Shown piece by piece: positions 8,743-19,215 of a stretch of DNA of 64,000 bases. Source of the stretch: Actinomycetes bacterium (GTDB lineage Bacteria; Actinomycetota; Actinomycetes; S36-B12); assembly GCA_024639145.1 (NCBI GenBank), contig JAHEIZ010000002.1:62001-126000 (forward strand), in the 5' to 3' direction. Each line of letters starts with the position of its first letter. Positions within the stretch are counted from its first letter, which is position 1. The notes beneath the pieces are model-generated. The model made no database searches. It had not been told where the DNA came from and saw nothing but the letters and a program-made list of their open reading frames with translations. The translations under genes were made by a program, and so were the position numbers.

Positions 8743-10694
8743 GCGTGCAGCGCCCGGGCCCGCCTCCTCCGCGTGGCCCGATGGGGGGCGGTCCGCCCGG
8801 CATGACCATGGTTCCGTCCGCGGAGAAGGCGAAGAACTTCCGGGGATCCCTTCGTCGGTTCTCGTCGCGGCTGCGGCCTGAACGTGGTGTTGCCGTGCTC
8901 GTCCTCGCCCTCGGAATTGCGAGTGTCTTTCTCACAGTTCTCGGTCCCAAGCTCTTAGGCAACGCCACGAACCTGATCTTCGACGGCGTGATGGGCGCGC
9001 AGATCCCGGCCGGGGTCACGCAAGCACAGGCCGTCGATCATCTACGCGCCACGGGTCAGACTCGTCAGGCCGACATGCTCGCGGCGATGACCGTCACCCC
9101 TGGTCAGGGCGTGGACTTCACCGCGCTCGCCCAGCTCCTGGCACTCGTCGCTGTCGTGTACTTTCTGGCCTCGGTTCTCTCGTGGGCCCAGAACTACCTG
9201 ATGGCGGGCGTCACCCAACGCACGATGTATCGGCTCCGCGAGGAGGTCGACGCCAAGCTAGGCCGACTGCCGCTGAGTTACTTCGATCGCACCTCACGTG
9301 GCGATCTCCTCAGTCGCGTGACCAACGACATCGACAACATCTCGATGACCCTGCAGCAAACCCTGACTCAGCTGGTGACCGCTGTGCTCACGGTGATCGG
9401 TGTGCTTGCGATGATGGTCTGGATCTCGCCGATCCTGGCGCTCATCTCAGTCCTCACGGTTCCGCTGTCGTTCCTGGTCACCATGGTCATCGCGAAGCGT
9501 TCGCGCCCGCACTTTGCCGCCCAGTGGAAGTCGACGGGCGAGCTCAACTCCATCGTCGAGGAGATGTTCTCCGGTCATGAGCTGGTGCGCGTGTACGGGC
9601 ATCGAGACCAGGCAATCTCCGATTTCGATCGCACGAACGAGGTGATGGCTGAGAGCAGCTTCAAGGCCCAATTTATCTCCGGCATCATCCAGCCGGCGCT
9701 GATGCTCATCTCGAATCTCAACTATGTCGCGATCGCTGTCTTCGGCGGTTTGCGAGTGGCGAGTGGCTCGATGTCGCTAGGTGACGTACAGGCCTTCATT
9801 CAGTACTCGCGTCAGTTCACGATGCCGATCACGCAGATTGCGGGAGTCGCCAATCTCCTGCAGTCGGGCGCTGCCTCGGCAGAGCGAGTATTCGAGCTCC
9901 TCGACGCCGACGATCAGGCTCCTGACTCAGACAAGCCGGTTCCGCTCGCCGATCCATCCGGACGCATCAGCTTCGAGAACGTGCGGTTCAGGTATCTCGA
10001 GGACACTCCGCTCATCGAGGACATGAGCCTCGAGGTACTCCCGGGCCAGACAATCGCGATCGTCGGCCCGACCGGTGCCGGCAAGACCACGCTGGTCAAC
10101 CTGCTCATGCGGTTCTACGAGATCCAGGCCGGTCGAATCCTTATCGACGGCATCGATACCCGTGACGCCACGCGAGCTGACGTGCGCCGATGCTTCGGCA
10201 TGGTGCTGCAGGACACCTGGCTTTTCGAGGGAACTATTTACGACAACATCGCCTACGGAGCCGATGCTCCGACGCCTGCCGATATCGAACGCGCCGCACG
10301 TGCATCCTTCGCCGAGCACTTCATTCGCACCCTGCCCGACGGCTTCGCCACCAAGCTCACCGAGCAGGCGGCGAACATCAGCGCCGGTGAACGCCAGCTG
10401 CTCACGATCGCGCGGGCCTTCCTCGCGGATCCGGCCGTGCTCATCCTTGATGAGGCCACCAGTTCAGTCGATACCCGTACCGAGGTGCTCATTCAGCGGG
10501 CCATGGCGCAATTGCGCAAGGGCCGAACGAGCTTCGTGATCGCCCACCGACTCTCGACCATTCGCAATGCCGACGTCATCGTCGTGATGCGTGACGGATC
10601 AATCGTCGAGCAGGGGGATCACGAGCAGCTCATGGCCGCCCACGGCTTCTACTACGACCTCTACCAGAGCCAGTTCGCTGAGAGCGCCGAATAG
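8739..10694 (+). CDS. ABC exporter half-transporter, canonical-NBD subunit
   Basis: The 651-residue partner of the preceding gene, starting inside its stop codon. It has a Pro/Gly-rich cytoplasmic N-terminus (residues 1-30), six membrane segments, an unusual roughly 50-residue insert between the first two segments (about 85-125), and an ATPase domain with Walker A GPTGAGKTT, signature ISAGERQ and a complete Walker B LILDEATSSVD followed by H-loop IAHRLST. It should carry the single competent ATP site of the heterodimer. It ends 17 bases before the convergent leuA gene. Multidrug or lipid export is possible but not shown. Confidence 0.9.
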   Translation: MSVQRPGPPPPRGPMGGGPPGMTMVPSAEKAKNFRGSLRRFSSRLRPERGVAVLVLALGIASVFLTVLGPKLLGNATNLIFDGVMGAQIPAGVTQAQAVDHLRATGQTRQADMLAAMTVTPGQGVDFTALAQLLALVAVVYFLASVLSWAQNYLMAGVTQRTMYRLREEVDAKLGRLPLSYFDRTSRGDLLSRVTNDIDNISMTLQQTLTQLVTAVLTVIGVLAMMVWISPILALISVLTVPLSFLVTMVIAKRSRPHFAAQWKSTGELNSIVEEMFSGHELVRVYGHRDQAISDFDRTNEVMAESSFKAQFISGIIQPALMLISNLNYVAIAVFGGLRVASGSMSLGDVQAFIQYSRQFTMPITQIAGVANLLQSGAASAERVFELLDADDQAPDSDKPVPLADPSGRISFENVRFRYLEDTPLIEDMSLEVLPGQTIAIVGPTGAGKTTLVNLLMRFYEIQAGRILIDGIDTRDATRADVRRCFGMVLQDTWLFEGTIYDNIAYGADAPTPADIERAARASFAEHFIRTLPDGFATKLTEQAANISAGERQLLTIARAFLADPAVLILDEATSSVDTRTEVLIQRAMAQLRKGRTSFVIAHRLSTIRNADVIVVMRDGSIVEQGDHEQLMAAHGFYYDLYQSQFAESAE

Positions 10695-10711
10695 CGCACC
10701 CTCGACGAGGT

Positions 10712-12466
<1,755 letters not shown>

Positions 12467-12469
12467 TTA

Positions 12470-12584
12470 CTCCTGCTGCTGGGGCTTATTCGTCTGGGGG
12501 AAACCGGCAACGACGAATCCCGCAGCGGGGAGGCCGGTGTTAGGCCCCGCTGCGGCAGCGAAGGAGGAGGCGCGCTGACGTCAT
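12470..12584 (-). promoter_or_regulatory. leuA leader RNA with two hairpins and complementary loops (LEU-type element)
   Basis: In the leader transcript, hairpin 1 is a perfect 11-bp stem (12545-12555 with 12520-12530), overlapping the last codons of the leader peptide. Hairpin 2 is a 7-bp stem (12512-12518 with 12488-12494). The loop of hairpin 1 contains ACCGGC (12533-12538 read on the minus strand) and the loop of hairpin 2 contains its complement GCCGGT (12503-12508), so the two loops can kiss. There is no T run, and the element ends right at the leuA ribosome binding site, which points to control of translation and not of transcript elongation. A conserved LEU pseudoknot is known upstream of leuA in actinobacteria. 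Confidence 0.7.
12540..12584 (-). CDS. leuA leader peptide MTSARLLLRCRSGA
   Basis: A 14-codon frame from ATG to TAA on the minus strand contains three successive Leu codons (CTC CTC CTT). It begins 121 bases before the leuA start, close behind a likely -10 box, and runs into the 5' arm of the first hairpin. The Leu run in front of the leucine-specific gene identifies it as a regulatory peptide. Confidence 0.75.
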   Translation of the reverse strand: MTSARLLLRCRSGA

Positions 12585-12593
12585 GGTGAGTTA

Positions 12594-12599
12594 AGGGTA
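12594..12599 (-). promoter_or_regulatory. -10 box TACCCT of the leuA leader
   Basis: Reading the minus strand, TACCCT lies 9 nt before the leader-peptide ATG. The start site would be within two or three bases of the ATG. No clear -35 box was found. Confidence 0.4.
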
Positions 12600-12666
12600 G
12601 CAGTGGCGCTCGCGCCTGGGGCGGTGACCTGCCTCACCCTTTTCCCTCGTGGCGGGAGGGCGTCGG

Positions 12667-12672
12667 TAGGGT
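12667..12672 (+). promoter_or_regulatory. -10 box TAGGGT of leaderless leuB
   Basis: TAGGGT ends 7 nt before the leuB ATG and there is no Shine-Dalgarno sequence, so leuB is probably translated from a leaderless mRNA. The spacing is identical to that of the ilvB and cimA leader peptides. Confidence 0.5.
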
Positions 12673-12679
12673 TCTGCTC

Positions 12680-13735
12680 ATGTCACGCACCCTGAATCTT
12701 GCCCTCATCCCCGGCGACGGAATCGGCACCGAGGTCGTTGCCGAGGCCATCAAGGTCCTCGAGGCGATCTCGCCCGCAGCCGGCCTGACCATCGCCACCA
12801 ATGAGTACGACCTGGGTGCCCGCCGGTACAACGCGACCGGTGAGTTGCTTCCCGATTCCGTGGTCGAGGAGCTCCGCGGCGCTGACGCGATCCTGCTCGG
12901 CGCCATCGGCGACCCGTCGGTGAAGTCGGGCATCCTCGAGCGCGGCGTGCTGCTGCCGCTGCGCTTCATCCTCGACCAGCACGTGAACCTGCGCCCCGTG
13001 CGCCTGTACCCCGGAGTGACTGGACCGCTCGCGGGCAAGGGTCCGGAGGACATCAACTTCGTGGTGTGCCGCGAGGGCACTGAGGGTCCGTACGTCGGTG
13101 CCGGCGGCACCGTGCGCAAGGGCACCGTTCATGAGGTGGCGACCGAGGTCAGTATCAACACGGAGTTCGGTGCCGAGCGCATCATTCGCGATGCCTTCGA
13201 GCGCGCCACCCGTCGCCGCAACAAGGTGACCCTGGTGCACAAGACCAACGTGCTGGTCTACGCAGGTGACCTGTGGCAGCGCACCTTCGACAAGGTGGCC
13301 GAGGAGTACCCGGGCGTGCAGACCGACTACCTGCATGTCGACGCGGCCTCGATGTTCTTCCTGACCAACCCCGAGCGCTTCGACGTCATCGTCACTGACA
13401 ACCTGTTCGGCGACATCATCACTGACATCGGTGCTGCGATCGTTGGCGGTATCGGCCTGGCTGCCTCGGGCAATATCGACCCGAGTCGCACCAATCCGAG
13501 CATGTTCGAGCCCGTTCACGGCTCGGCACCCGACATCGCCGGGCAGGGCAAGGCTGATCCCACCGCCACGGCACTCTCGCTGGCCATGCTGCTTGATCAC
13601 GTCGGAGCAACCGAGGCCTCTCAATGGGTCGAGGGCGCAGTGGCCAACGATCTCGCGACTCGCGGTACTGCCGTTCGCTCGACGAGCGAGATCGGCGACG
13701 CCATCGCGGCCGGTGCCGTCGCACTGTCCAAGTAA
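12680..13735 (+). CDS. leuB: 3-isopropylmalate dehydrogenase
   Basis: Oxidative decarboxylation of 3-isopropylmalate with NAD+ in leucine synthesis. The 351-residue protein starts [18 protein letters not shown], has the substrate-binding [10 protein letters not shown] motif near residue 130, the VHKTNVL lysine near 190, metal-ligand aspartates in the [11 protein letters not shown] segment near 240, and the cofactor loop [20 protein letters not shown]. It is followed 30 bases later by ilvE, which has its own ribosome binding site. No Leu attenuator or LtbR-like palindrome was seen in front of it, unlike leuA and leuC. Confidence 0.96.
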   Translation: MSRTLNLALIPGDGIGTEVVAEAIKVLEAISPAAGLTIATNEYDLGARRYNATGELLPDSVVEELRGADAILLGAIGDPSVKSGILERGVLLPLRFILDQHVNLRPVRLYPGVTGPLAGKGPEDINFVVCREGTEGPYVGAGGTVRKGTVHEVATEVSINTEFGAERIIRDAFERATRRRNKVTLVHKTNVLVYAGDLWQRTFDKVAEEYPGVQTDYLHVDAASMFFLTNPERFDVIVTDNLFGDIITDIGAAIVGGIGLAASGNIDPSRTNPSMFEPVHGSAPDIAGQGKADPTATALSLAMLLDHVGATEASQWVEGAVANDLATRGTAVRSTSEIGDAIAAGAVALSK

Positions 13736-13765
13736 TCCGTTCACTCGCACTCGCAAGGAGTCCAG

Positions 13766-14884
13766 ATGACGCTCGACACCGGTACGGCACTGTGGCCGAT
13801 CGCACTCAACCCGTCATCGACCCCGAAGCCGGCTGCTGAGCGCGACGCGATCCTGGCTGACCCGGGCTTCGGTCGCTATTTCACCGACAACATGGTGCGT
13901 GCACGCTGGACCGCCGGTGAAGGATGGCACGATGCAGAGCTCGTGCCCTATGGCCCGATCACCCTGGATCCCGCGACCAATTTCATGCATTACGGCCAGG
14001 CGATATTCGAAGGCCTCAAGGCATACCGTCATGCCGATGGCAGCGTGAAGTCCTTCCGTCCGCTGCGCAACGCCGAGCGCTTCGCCGCCTCGGCTCGTCG
14101 TCTGGCGATGGCCGAGCTTCCCGAGGAGCTCTTCCTTGGTTCCGTGGAGGCCCTTGTGCGCCAGGAGCGCGACTGGGTGCCGGCCGGTCAAGAGAAGTCG
14201 CTCTACCTTCGCCCGTTCATGATCGCGACCGAGGTCGGCCTGGGCGTGCGCCCGGCCAATCAGTACGACTACTACCTGATTGCCTCGCCAGCGGGCGCCT
14301 ACTTCCCGCGCGGGGTCAAGCCCGTCAGCGTCTGGCTCTCCGATGATTACGTGCGTGCGGCCAAGGGCGGTACGGGCGAGGCCAAGTGCGCGGGCAACTA
14401 CGCCGCCTCCCTGATCGCTCAGGCCGAGGCAGCGCACCATGGCTGCGACCAGGTCGTGTGGCTCGATGCCACCGAGCATGCCTGGATCGAGGAAATGGGC
14501 GGCATGAACCTGTACTTCGTCTACGGCACGGGAGATTCGGCCCGCATCGTGACCCCTGAACTCACAGGCTCCCTGCTCCCTGGAATCACCCGATCCTCGC
14601 TGCTCCAGGTGGCCGAGGATCTCGGCATTCGGGCAGATGAGGGTCGCATCAGTGTCGATATGTGGCGCGAGGGCTGTGCCTCGGGGGAGATCACCGAGGT
14701 CTTCGCCTGTGGCACCGCAGCGGTCATTACCCCCGTGGGTGAAGTCAAGAGCCGGGAGAGCGGCGCCTGGGAGATCAACCGCGGCGAGTCCGGTGCTGTC
14801 ACCCTGGCGCTACGTCAGGCACTCCTGGACATCCAGACAGGGGCTAGCCCTGACACCCATAACTGGCTGCACGCGATCTGCTAA
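13766..14884 (+). CDS. ilvE: Branched-chain amino acid aminotransferase
   Basis: Last step of valine, leucine and isoleucine synthesis, transferring the amino group from glutamate to the 2-oxo acids. A 372-residue fold-type IV PLP enzyme of the long (BCAT-II like) class; the Schiff-base lysine is in [14 protein letters not shown] near residue 205 and the glutamate in the [11 protein letters not shown] segment is typical. AAGGAG precedes the ATG. It follows leuB and its 3' end overlaps the promoter of the cimA leader, so the two transcripts abut without a terminator. Confidence 0.95.
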   Translation: MTLDTGTALWPIALNPSSTPKPAAERDAILADPGFGRYFTDNMVRARWTAGEGWHDAELVPYGPITLDPATNFMHYGQAIFEGLKAYRHADGSVKSFRPLRNAERFAASARRLAMAELPEELFLGSVEALVRQERDWVPAGQEKSLYLRPFMIATEVGLGVRPANQYDYYLIASPAGAYFPRGVKPVSVWLSDDYVRAAKGGTGEAKCAGNYAASLIAQAEAAHHGCDQVVWLDATEHAWIEEMGGMNLYFVYGTGDSARIVTPELTGSLLPGITRSSLLQVAEDLGIRADEGRISVDMWREGCASGEITEVFACGTAAVITPVGEVKSRESGAWEINRGESGAVTLALRQALLDIQTGASPDTHNWLHAIC

Positions 14885-14887
14885 CTT
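14882..14887 (+). promoter_or_regulatory. -10 box TAACTT of the cimA leader
   Basis: TAACTT overlaps the ilvE stop codon and ends 7 nt before the GTG of the leader peptide, the same geometry as in the ilvB leader. A -35 box at 17 bp is not convincing; it would lie inside ilvE. Confidence 0.5.
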
Positions 14888-14894
14888 AGTTCTC

Positions 14895-14921
14895 GTGACC
14901 AGCACCATCATCATTACGTAG
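14895..14921 (+). CDS. cimA leader peptide MTSTIIIT
   Basis: An eight-codon frame, GTG to TAG, contains three successive Ile codons (ATC ATC ATT) followed by Thr. It stands directly before a hairpin and an intrinsic terminator upstream of the gene for the isoleucine-specific step, so it is best read as an attenuator peptide sensing isoleucyl-tRNA. The IIIT core parallels VVVT in the ilvB leader of the same genome. Too short to be called by gene finders. Confidence 0.75.
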   Translation: MTSTIIIT

Positions 14922-14975
14922 CGCGTCGACTCACCTCGACGCGCAGCCTTCCGTACCCAAACGGGAGGCTTTTTC
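14921..14975 (+). promoter_or_regulatory. cimA attenuator: hairpin plus intrinsic terminator
   Basis: Hairpin 1 is a perfect 9-bp stem (14921-14929 with 14936-14944) that begins at the last base of the leader stop codon. The terminator is a 10-bp stem (14945-14954 with 14961-14970, one T-G pair) with an ACCCAA loop, and with the T closing the 3' arm it gives TTTTT at 14970-14974. The following CATTGAGTAG is the same as after the ilvB terminator. An antiterminator fold was not obvious by eye. Confidence 0.75.
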
Positions 14976-15005
14976 ATTGAGTAGAAGTAGCAGGGAAGAA
15001 GGATC

Positions 15006-16583
15006 ATGAGTCGCCCGGATGCATTCCATGTATATGACACGACGCTGCGCGACGGTGCCCAGCGCGAGGGCATTTCGTACTCCGTGGAGGACAAGCTCAA
15101 GGTCGCCCGGCTCCTCGACGAGTACGGAGTCGGCTTCATCGAGGGCGGCTGGCCCGGAGCCATGCCGAAGGACACCGAGTTCTTCGAGCGTGCTCGCAAG
15201 GAACTCACCCTGCAGAACGCGGAGCTGTGCGCATTCGGCGCCACTCGCAAGGCAGGCGTCAAGGTCACCGACGATCTCCAGGTGCGCGCGCTGCTCGACT
15301 CGCAGGCGCCGGTTGTCACCCTGGTTGCGAAGTCTGATGTGCGTCACGTGATTGAAGCGCTGAAGACTTCTCTCGACGAGAACGTCGACATGGTGACCGA
15401 CACGGTCGCGTACCTCGTGGGCGAAGGGCGCCGGGTGTTCGTCGACATGGAGCACTTCTTCGACGGCTACAAGCATGACCCCGACTACGGCGTGCGACTG
15501 CTGAAGGCAGCCGCTGAGGCAGGGGCCTCCGTCGGCGTGCTCTGCGATACCAACGGCGGAATGCTTCCGCATGGCATGTACGAGGTTGTCACCGATGTGC
15601 GCGAGCGCTCGGGTGTGCGCCTGGGAATTCACTGCCAGGACGACACCGGTTGCGCCATCGCCAATTCCGTCTCCGCGGTCGAGGCCGGCGTCACGCACGT
15701 GCAGGTCACGGCCAATGGCTATGGCGAGCGCACCGGCAATGCCGATCTCTTCGTCGTTGTCCCGAACCTCCAGCTCAAGCTCGGTATCGACTGCCTGCCC
15801 GAGGGTGCACTTCGCGAGACCGTGCGCATCTCGCACGCTCTGGCGGAGCTCGCCAACATTGCGCCGAACACGCATCAGCCCTATGCGGGGTGGGCCTCGT
15901 TCGCGCACAAGGCGGGTCTGCACGCATCGGCTCTCAAGGTGAATGCCGATCTGTACAACCACATCGATCCGGCGATCGTCGGCAATGACCAGGCCGTGCT
16001 CGTGACCGAGATGGCCGGCCGAGCCACTGTCGAACTCAAGAGCCGCGAGCTCGGATACGAAGTTGCTTCTGATCCCGCACTCGTCACCCGAGTCGTCGAG
16101 AAGGTCAAGGAGCTCGAGAACAAGGGGTGGAGCTTCGAGGCTGCCGACGCATCGTTCGAGCTGCTGCTTCGTGCTGAGAGCGGTCTCGAGCGCACATTCG
16201 AGGTCGAGTCGTGGCGCACGATTGTCGAGCAGCTGCCCGATGGCAGCGTGAAGAGCGAGGCGACCGTGAAGGTGCACCTCGGCGGTGAGCGGGTGATCTC
16301 CACATCCGAGGGCAACGGCCCGGTGAATGCCCTCGACAATGCCCTTCGCGGCGCAGTGCTGCAGCTGTACCCGAACCTGGCCCAGCTGCACCTGACCGAT
16401 TACAAGGTGCGCATCCTCGATGCCGGCTCCGGAACGGGTGCGGTGACTCGCGTGCTCGTGAGCACCACCAATGGGGAGGCCGACTGGACCACGGTCGGCG
16501 TGCACGAGAACGTCATTGCCGCCTCGTGGATGGCCTTGGAGGATGCCGTGAATTTCGGCTTACTCCAGTCCGCCAAGAAGTAG
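15006..16583 (+). CDS. cimA: (R)-citramalate synthase
   Basis: Condenses acetyl-CoA with pyruvate to citramalate, which LeuCD and LeuB convert to 2-oxobutyrate, a threonine-independent route to isoleucine. The 525 residues fit the CimA branch of the LeuA family: YDTTLRDGAQREGISYS at the N-terminus, FIEGGWPGAMPKD near residue 45 (typical for citramalate synthases), metal-binding HCQDDTGCAIANS near 210, and a C-terminal LeuA-type regulatory domain from about 395. An AAGAAGGA ribosome binding site precedes the ATG. Confusion with homocitrate synthase is unlikely given the length, motif and Ile-codon leader. Confidence 0.93.
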   Translation: MSRPDAFHVYDTTLRDGAQREGISYSVEDKLKVARLLDEYGVGFIEGGWPGAMPKDTEFFERARKELTLQNAELCAFGATRKAGVKVTDDLQVRALLDSQAPVVTLVAKSDVRHVIEALKTSLDENVDMVTDTVAYLVGEGRRVFVDMEHFFDGYKHDPDYGVRLLKAAAEAGASVGVLCDTNGGMLPHGMYEVVTDVRERSGVRLGIHCQDDTGCAIANSVSAVEAGVTHVQVTANGYGERTGNADLFVVVPNLQLKLGIDCLPEGALRETVRISHALAELANIAPNTHQPYAGWASFAHKAGLHASALKVNADLYNHIDPAIVGNDQAVLVTEMAGRATVELKSRELGYEVASDPALVTRVVEKVKELENKGWSFEAADASFELLLRAESGLERTFEVESWRTIVEQLPDGSVKSEATVKVHLGGERVISTSEGNGPVNALDNALRGAVLQLYPNLAQLHLTDYKVRILDAGSGTGAVTRVLVSTTNGEADWTTVGVHENVIAASWMALEDAVNFGLLQSAKK

Positions 16584-16610
16584 CGCACCAGGCCGGATTC
16601 GCGCCCTGCG

Positions 16611-16616
16611 TAGACT
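16611..16616 (+). promoter_or_regulatory. -10 box TAGACT before the FAH-family gene
   Basis: TAGACT ends 6 nt before the GTG at 16623, which lacks a Shine-Dalgarno sequence. A leaderless start is likely. Confidence 0.5.
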
Positions 16617-16622
16617 CACCGG

Positions 16623-17414
16623 GTGCGTATCTGCCGAGTTCTGATCAATGACGAGATCCTCTACGGGGTCGTCGAGGGTGTCTCCGAGACAGGCGACATC
16701 ACTGACGAGACCATGGTGGCCACCTTGCATGGCCACCCCTTTGGCGAGGTCTCGCCCACGGGCGATGTCTTCCCGCTGGTGCGAGCCAAGCTCCTCGCCC
16801 CGGTGATGCCGAGCAAGGTGATCGCCGTCGGTCTCAATTACGCCGATCACGTGAAGGAGTCCGGCAAGGAGATCCCGGCCGAGCCAATGATCTTCCTCAA
16901 GCCGAGTACCTCGATTATCGGCCCCGATGAGGCGATCGCACTTCCGTGGCAGTCGGAGCATGTCGATCACGAGGCAGAACTCGCCATCGTGATCGGGCGC
17001 TTTTGCCGCGATGTTCCGATCGAGCGCGTGCCCGAGGTCATCCTCGGATACACCTGTGCCAATGACGTCAGTGCCCGCGATCTCCAGAAGGCCGACGGCC
17101 AATGGGGTCGCGCCAAGGGCTTCGACACCTTCTGCCCTCTCGGCCCCTGGATCTCCACCGAGGTCGATCTCGATGACGCGCGCATTGCCTGCATCGTCGA
17201 CGGCGAGGTACGGCAGAACGGCGAGCTCGGCGACATGATCCGCAATGTGCCGGAACTCGTCAGCTGGATCAGTTCGGTCATGACCTTGCTGCCCGGTGAC
17301 GTGATCTTGACCGGCACCCCTGCCGGTGTGGGGCCCCTGAAGGCCGGGCAGGAAGTTGCCGTGGCGATCGAGGGCATTGGAATCCTGAGCAACCCGGTGG
17401 TGGATCGTGTCTGA
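16623..17414 (+). CDS. Fumarylacetoacetate hydrolase family protein
   Basis: A 263-residue protein with a short N-terminal domain (residues 1-60) and a C-terminal FAH fold from about 65: [17 protein letters not shown], the acidic metal-site pair in [10 protein letters not shown], the NDVSARDLQ motif, and the closing [14 protein letters not shown]. The family includes hydrolases, isomerases and oxaloacetate decarboxylases acting on acylpyruvates, so the substrate cannot be assigned. Its last 8 bases overlap the gltX start, so the two are co-transcribed; this FAH-gltX pair is common in actinobacteria. Confidence 0.88.
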   Translation: MRICRVLINDEILYGVVEGVSETGDITDETMVATLHGHPFGEVSPTGDVFPLVRAKLLAPVMPSKVIAVGLNYADHVKESGKEIPAEPMIFLKPSTSIIGPDEAIALPWQSEHVDHEAELAIVIGRFCRDVPIERVPEVILGYTCANDVSARDLQKADGQWGRAKGFDTFCPLGPWISTEVDLDDARIACIVDGEVRQNGELGDMIRNVPELVSWISSVMTLLPGDVILTGTPAGVGPLKAGQEVAVAIEGIGILSNPVVDRV

Positions 17415-18879
17415 CGTTCGTGTTCGTTTCTGTCCGTCGCCGACAGGCAATCCACATGTCGGTATGGTGCGCACCGCGCTGTTCAACTGGGCGTATGCGC
17501 GTCACACCGGCGGCACCTTCGTCTTCCGCATCGAGGACACCGACAGTGCGCGCGATAGCGAGGAGTCCTACGACGCACTCCTGAATGCTCTGCGTTGGCT
17601 TGGTCTTAATTGGGATGAAGGGCCCGAGGTCGGTGGCCCGTACGGCCCCTATCGTCAGTCCGAGCGCATGCACATCTATGCCGAGGTCGCCGGCAAGCTC
17701 AAGGACGCCGGTTTCGCGTACGAGTGCTACTGCACGCAGGAGGAGCTCGAGGATCGTCGTGAGCTCGCCAAGAAGGAAGGGCGCACGCCGGGTTACGAGG
17801 GCACGTGCCGCGATCTCTCTCCCGAGCAGAAGACTGCCTTCGTGGCGGAGGGTCGCGAAGCTGTCATTCGTTTCAGGATGCCTGATCGGGACTTCACCTG
17901 GGATGACCTCGTGCGTGGCGAGATCACCTTCGGCAAGGAGCACGTGCCCGACTACGTGCTCGTCCGCGCGAACGGTGACCCGCTCTACACCTTGGTTAAC
18001 CCCGTCGACGACGCGCTGATGCGCATCACGCACGTGCTTCGCGGTGAGGATCTCCTTTCCTCGACTCCGCGACAGATCGCGCTGTACCAGGCACTCGCCG
18101 CGATCGGCGTGAGTGACGGCACGACGCCGCGTTTCGGTCACCTTCCGTACGTCATGGGGGAGGGCAATCGCAAGCTCTCGAAGCGCGACCCCGAGTCATC
18201 GCTGCACATGTATCGCGACAACGGCTACCTGCCCGAAGGACTGCTCAACTACCTGGCGCTTCTCGGCTGGTCGATGGGCGATGACATCGAGTTCTTCTCC
18301 AAGCAGGAGATGGCTGATGCATTTGCTCTCGATCGGGTCAGTCCGAACCCTGCACGCTTCGACCTGAAGAAGTGCACGGCGATCAATGCCGACTGGATCC
18401 GCAAGCTCAGTGCCTCCGAGCTCATTGATCGCGTGATCCCGTTCCTGCAGGCAGCCGACCTCGTCGCGACGCCTCCGACTCCGGAGCAGATCCGCCTGCT
18501 TGAGCAGTCAGTGCCGCTCATCCACGAGCGCATGGACACCTTGACTCAGGCTGTCGAGAATCTGGCCTTCCTCTTCGTGCCCGAAGAGCGGTTCGCGCTC
18601 GACGAAGCGGATGCGGCAGGCATGCTCGGTGCCGAAGCCCAGCCCACGCTCGAGGCGACGATCGCTGCCCTGGAGCGCCTCGAGCCCTGGTCGACGGTGG
18701 CCATCGAGGCTGCTCTGCGATCTGCCCTGATCGAGGGCCTAGGGCTCAAGCCCAAGGTTGCCTTCGGCCCTGTTCGCGTGGCCATCACCGGCCGTCGCAT
18801 CTCACCGCCGCTGTTTGAATCGTTGGAGATCCTGGGGCGCGACGTGGCCCTGGCCAGGCTGCGTGCCGCCCGATCCTGA
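17407..18879 (+). CDS. gltX: Glutamyl-tRNA synthetase
   Basis: Charges tRNA-Glu with glutamate. A 490-residue class I synthetase with the HIGH-region motif [10 protein letters not shown] at residues 9-18 and the KMSKS-type [10 protein letters not shown] near residue 256; the alpha-helical anticodon-binding domain occupies the C-terminal 170 residues. The GTG start lies inside the end of the preceding gene. Immediately downstream are tRNA-Gln and tRNA-Glu genes. Most actinobacteria lack GlnRS, so this enzyme is probably non-discriminating, charging tRNA-Gln with Glu for later amidation by GatCAB; that is inference. Confidence 0.96.
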   Translation: MSDVRVRFCPSPTGNPHVGMVRTALFNWAYARHTGGTFVFRIEDTDSARDSEESYDALLNALRWLGLNWDEGPEVGGPYGPYRQSERMHIYAEVAGKLKDAGFAYECYCTQEELEDRRELAKKEGRTPGYEGTCRDLSPEQKTAFVAEGREAVIRFRMPDRDFTWDDLVRGEITFGKEHVPDYVLVRANGDPLYTLVNPVDDALMRITHVLRGEDLLSSTPRQIALYQALAAIGVSDGTTPRFGHLPYVMGEGNRKLSKRDPESSLHMYRDNGYLPEGLLNYLALLGWSMGDDIEFFSKQEMADAFALDRVSPNPARFDLKKCTAINADWIRKLSASELIDRVIPFLQAADLVATPPTPEQIRLLEQSVPLIHERMDTLTQAVENLAFLFVPEERFALDEADAAGMLGAEAQPTLEATIAALERLEPWSTVAIEAALRSALIEGLGLKPKVAFGPVRVAITGRRISPPLFESLEILGRDVALARLRAARS

Positions 18880-18886
18880 CACCGGA

Positions 18887-18915
18887 TTTTGCTCTCCTGG
18901 GGGAACGTCTATACT
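18887..18915 (+). promoter_or_regulatory. Promoter of the tRNA-Gln/tRNA-Glu pair
   Basis: TATACT at 18910-18915 is an excellent -10 box, with TTTTGC at 18887-18892, 17 bp upstream, as the likely -35. It lies just after gltX and 25 bases before tRNA-Gln. Confidence 0.6.
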
Positions 18916-18940
18916 TTTCCCCGCTGAGCAATCAGCGCCA

Positions 18941-19012
18941 TGGGGTATGGGGTAATTGGCAGCCCAAATGATTCTGATTCATTTAGTCTAGGTTCGAGTC
19001 CTGGTACCCCAG
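18941..19012 (+). tRNA. tRNA-Gln (anticodon CTG)
   Basis: Folds as a cloverleaf: acceptor TGGGGTA with TACCCCA, anticodon stem AATGA/TCATT holding loop TTCTGAT, and T-arm with TTCGAGT loop. The anticodon CTG reads CAG. The discriminator base is G and CCA is not encoded. Confidence 0.93.
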
Positions 19013-19097
19013 CGACGTTTGTGAGTAGCCGGATTTGATCCGTTCCTCGATAAGCGACATCATGCTCTGCGCAAGCAGCAGCATTGCTTGGTAGCGC

Positions 19098-19173
19098 GGC
19101 CCCGTTGTGTAGTGGCCTAGCACGCCGCCCTCTCAAGGCGGTAGCGCGGGTTCGAATCCCGTCGGGGCTACCA
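19098..19173 (+). tRNA. tRNA-Glu (anticodon CTC)
   Basis: Acceptor GGCCCCG pairs with CGGGGCT, the anticodon stem CCGCC/GGCGG holds loop CTCTCAA, and the T-loop is TTCGAAT. The anticodon CTC reads GAG. CCA is encoded at 19171-19173, unlike in the neighbouring tRNA-Gln. The 85-base gap between the two tRNAs (19013-19097) shows no gene. Confidence 0.94.
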
Positions 19174-19176
19174 AGG

Positions 19177-19204
19177 AAAGCCCCCCGTTCTCGGGGGGCT
19201 TTCG
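19177..19204 (+). terminator. Terminator after tRNA-Glu
   Basis: A perfect 11-bp stem (19177-19187 with 19192-19202) closes a TTCT loop; the 3' arm ends in TTT. It stands between the tRNAs and the convergent regulator gene and could serve both. Confidence 0.85.
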
Positions 19205-19215
19205 CATGTCCGAAG

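Noticed and set aside
14931-16505. 524-codon reverse-strand frame antisense to cimA
   Set aside because: Same shadow pattern with no domain; cimA on the plus strand has all family motifs.
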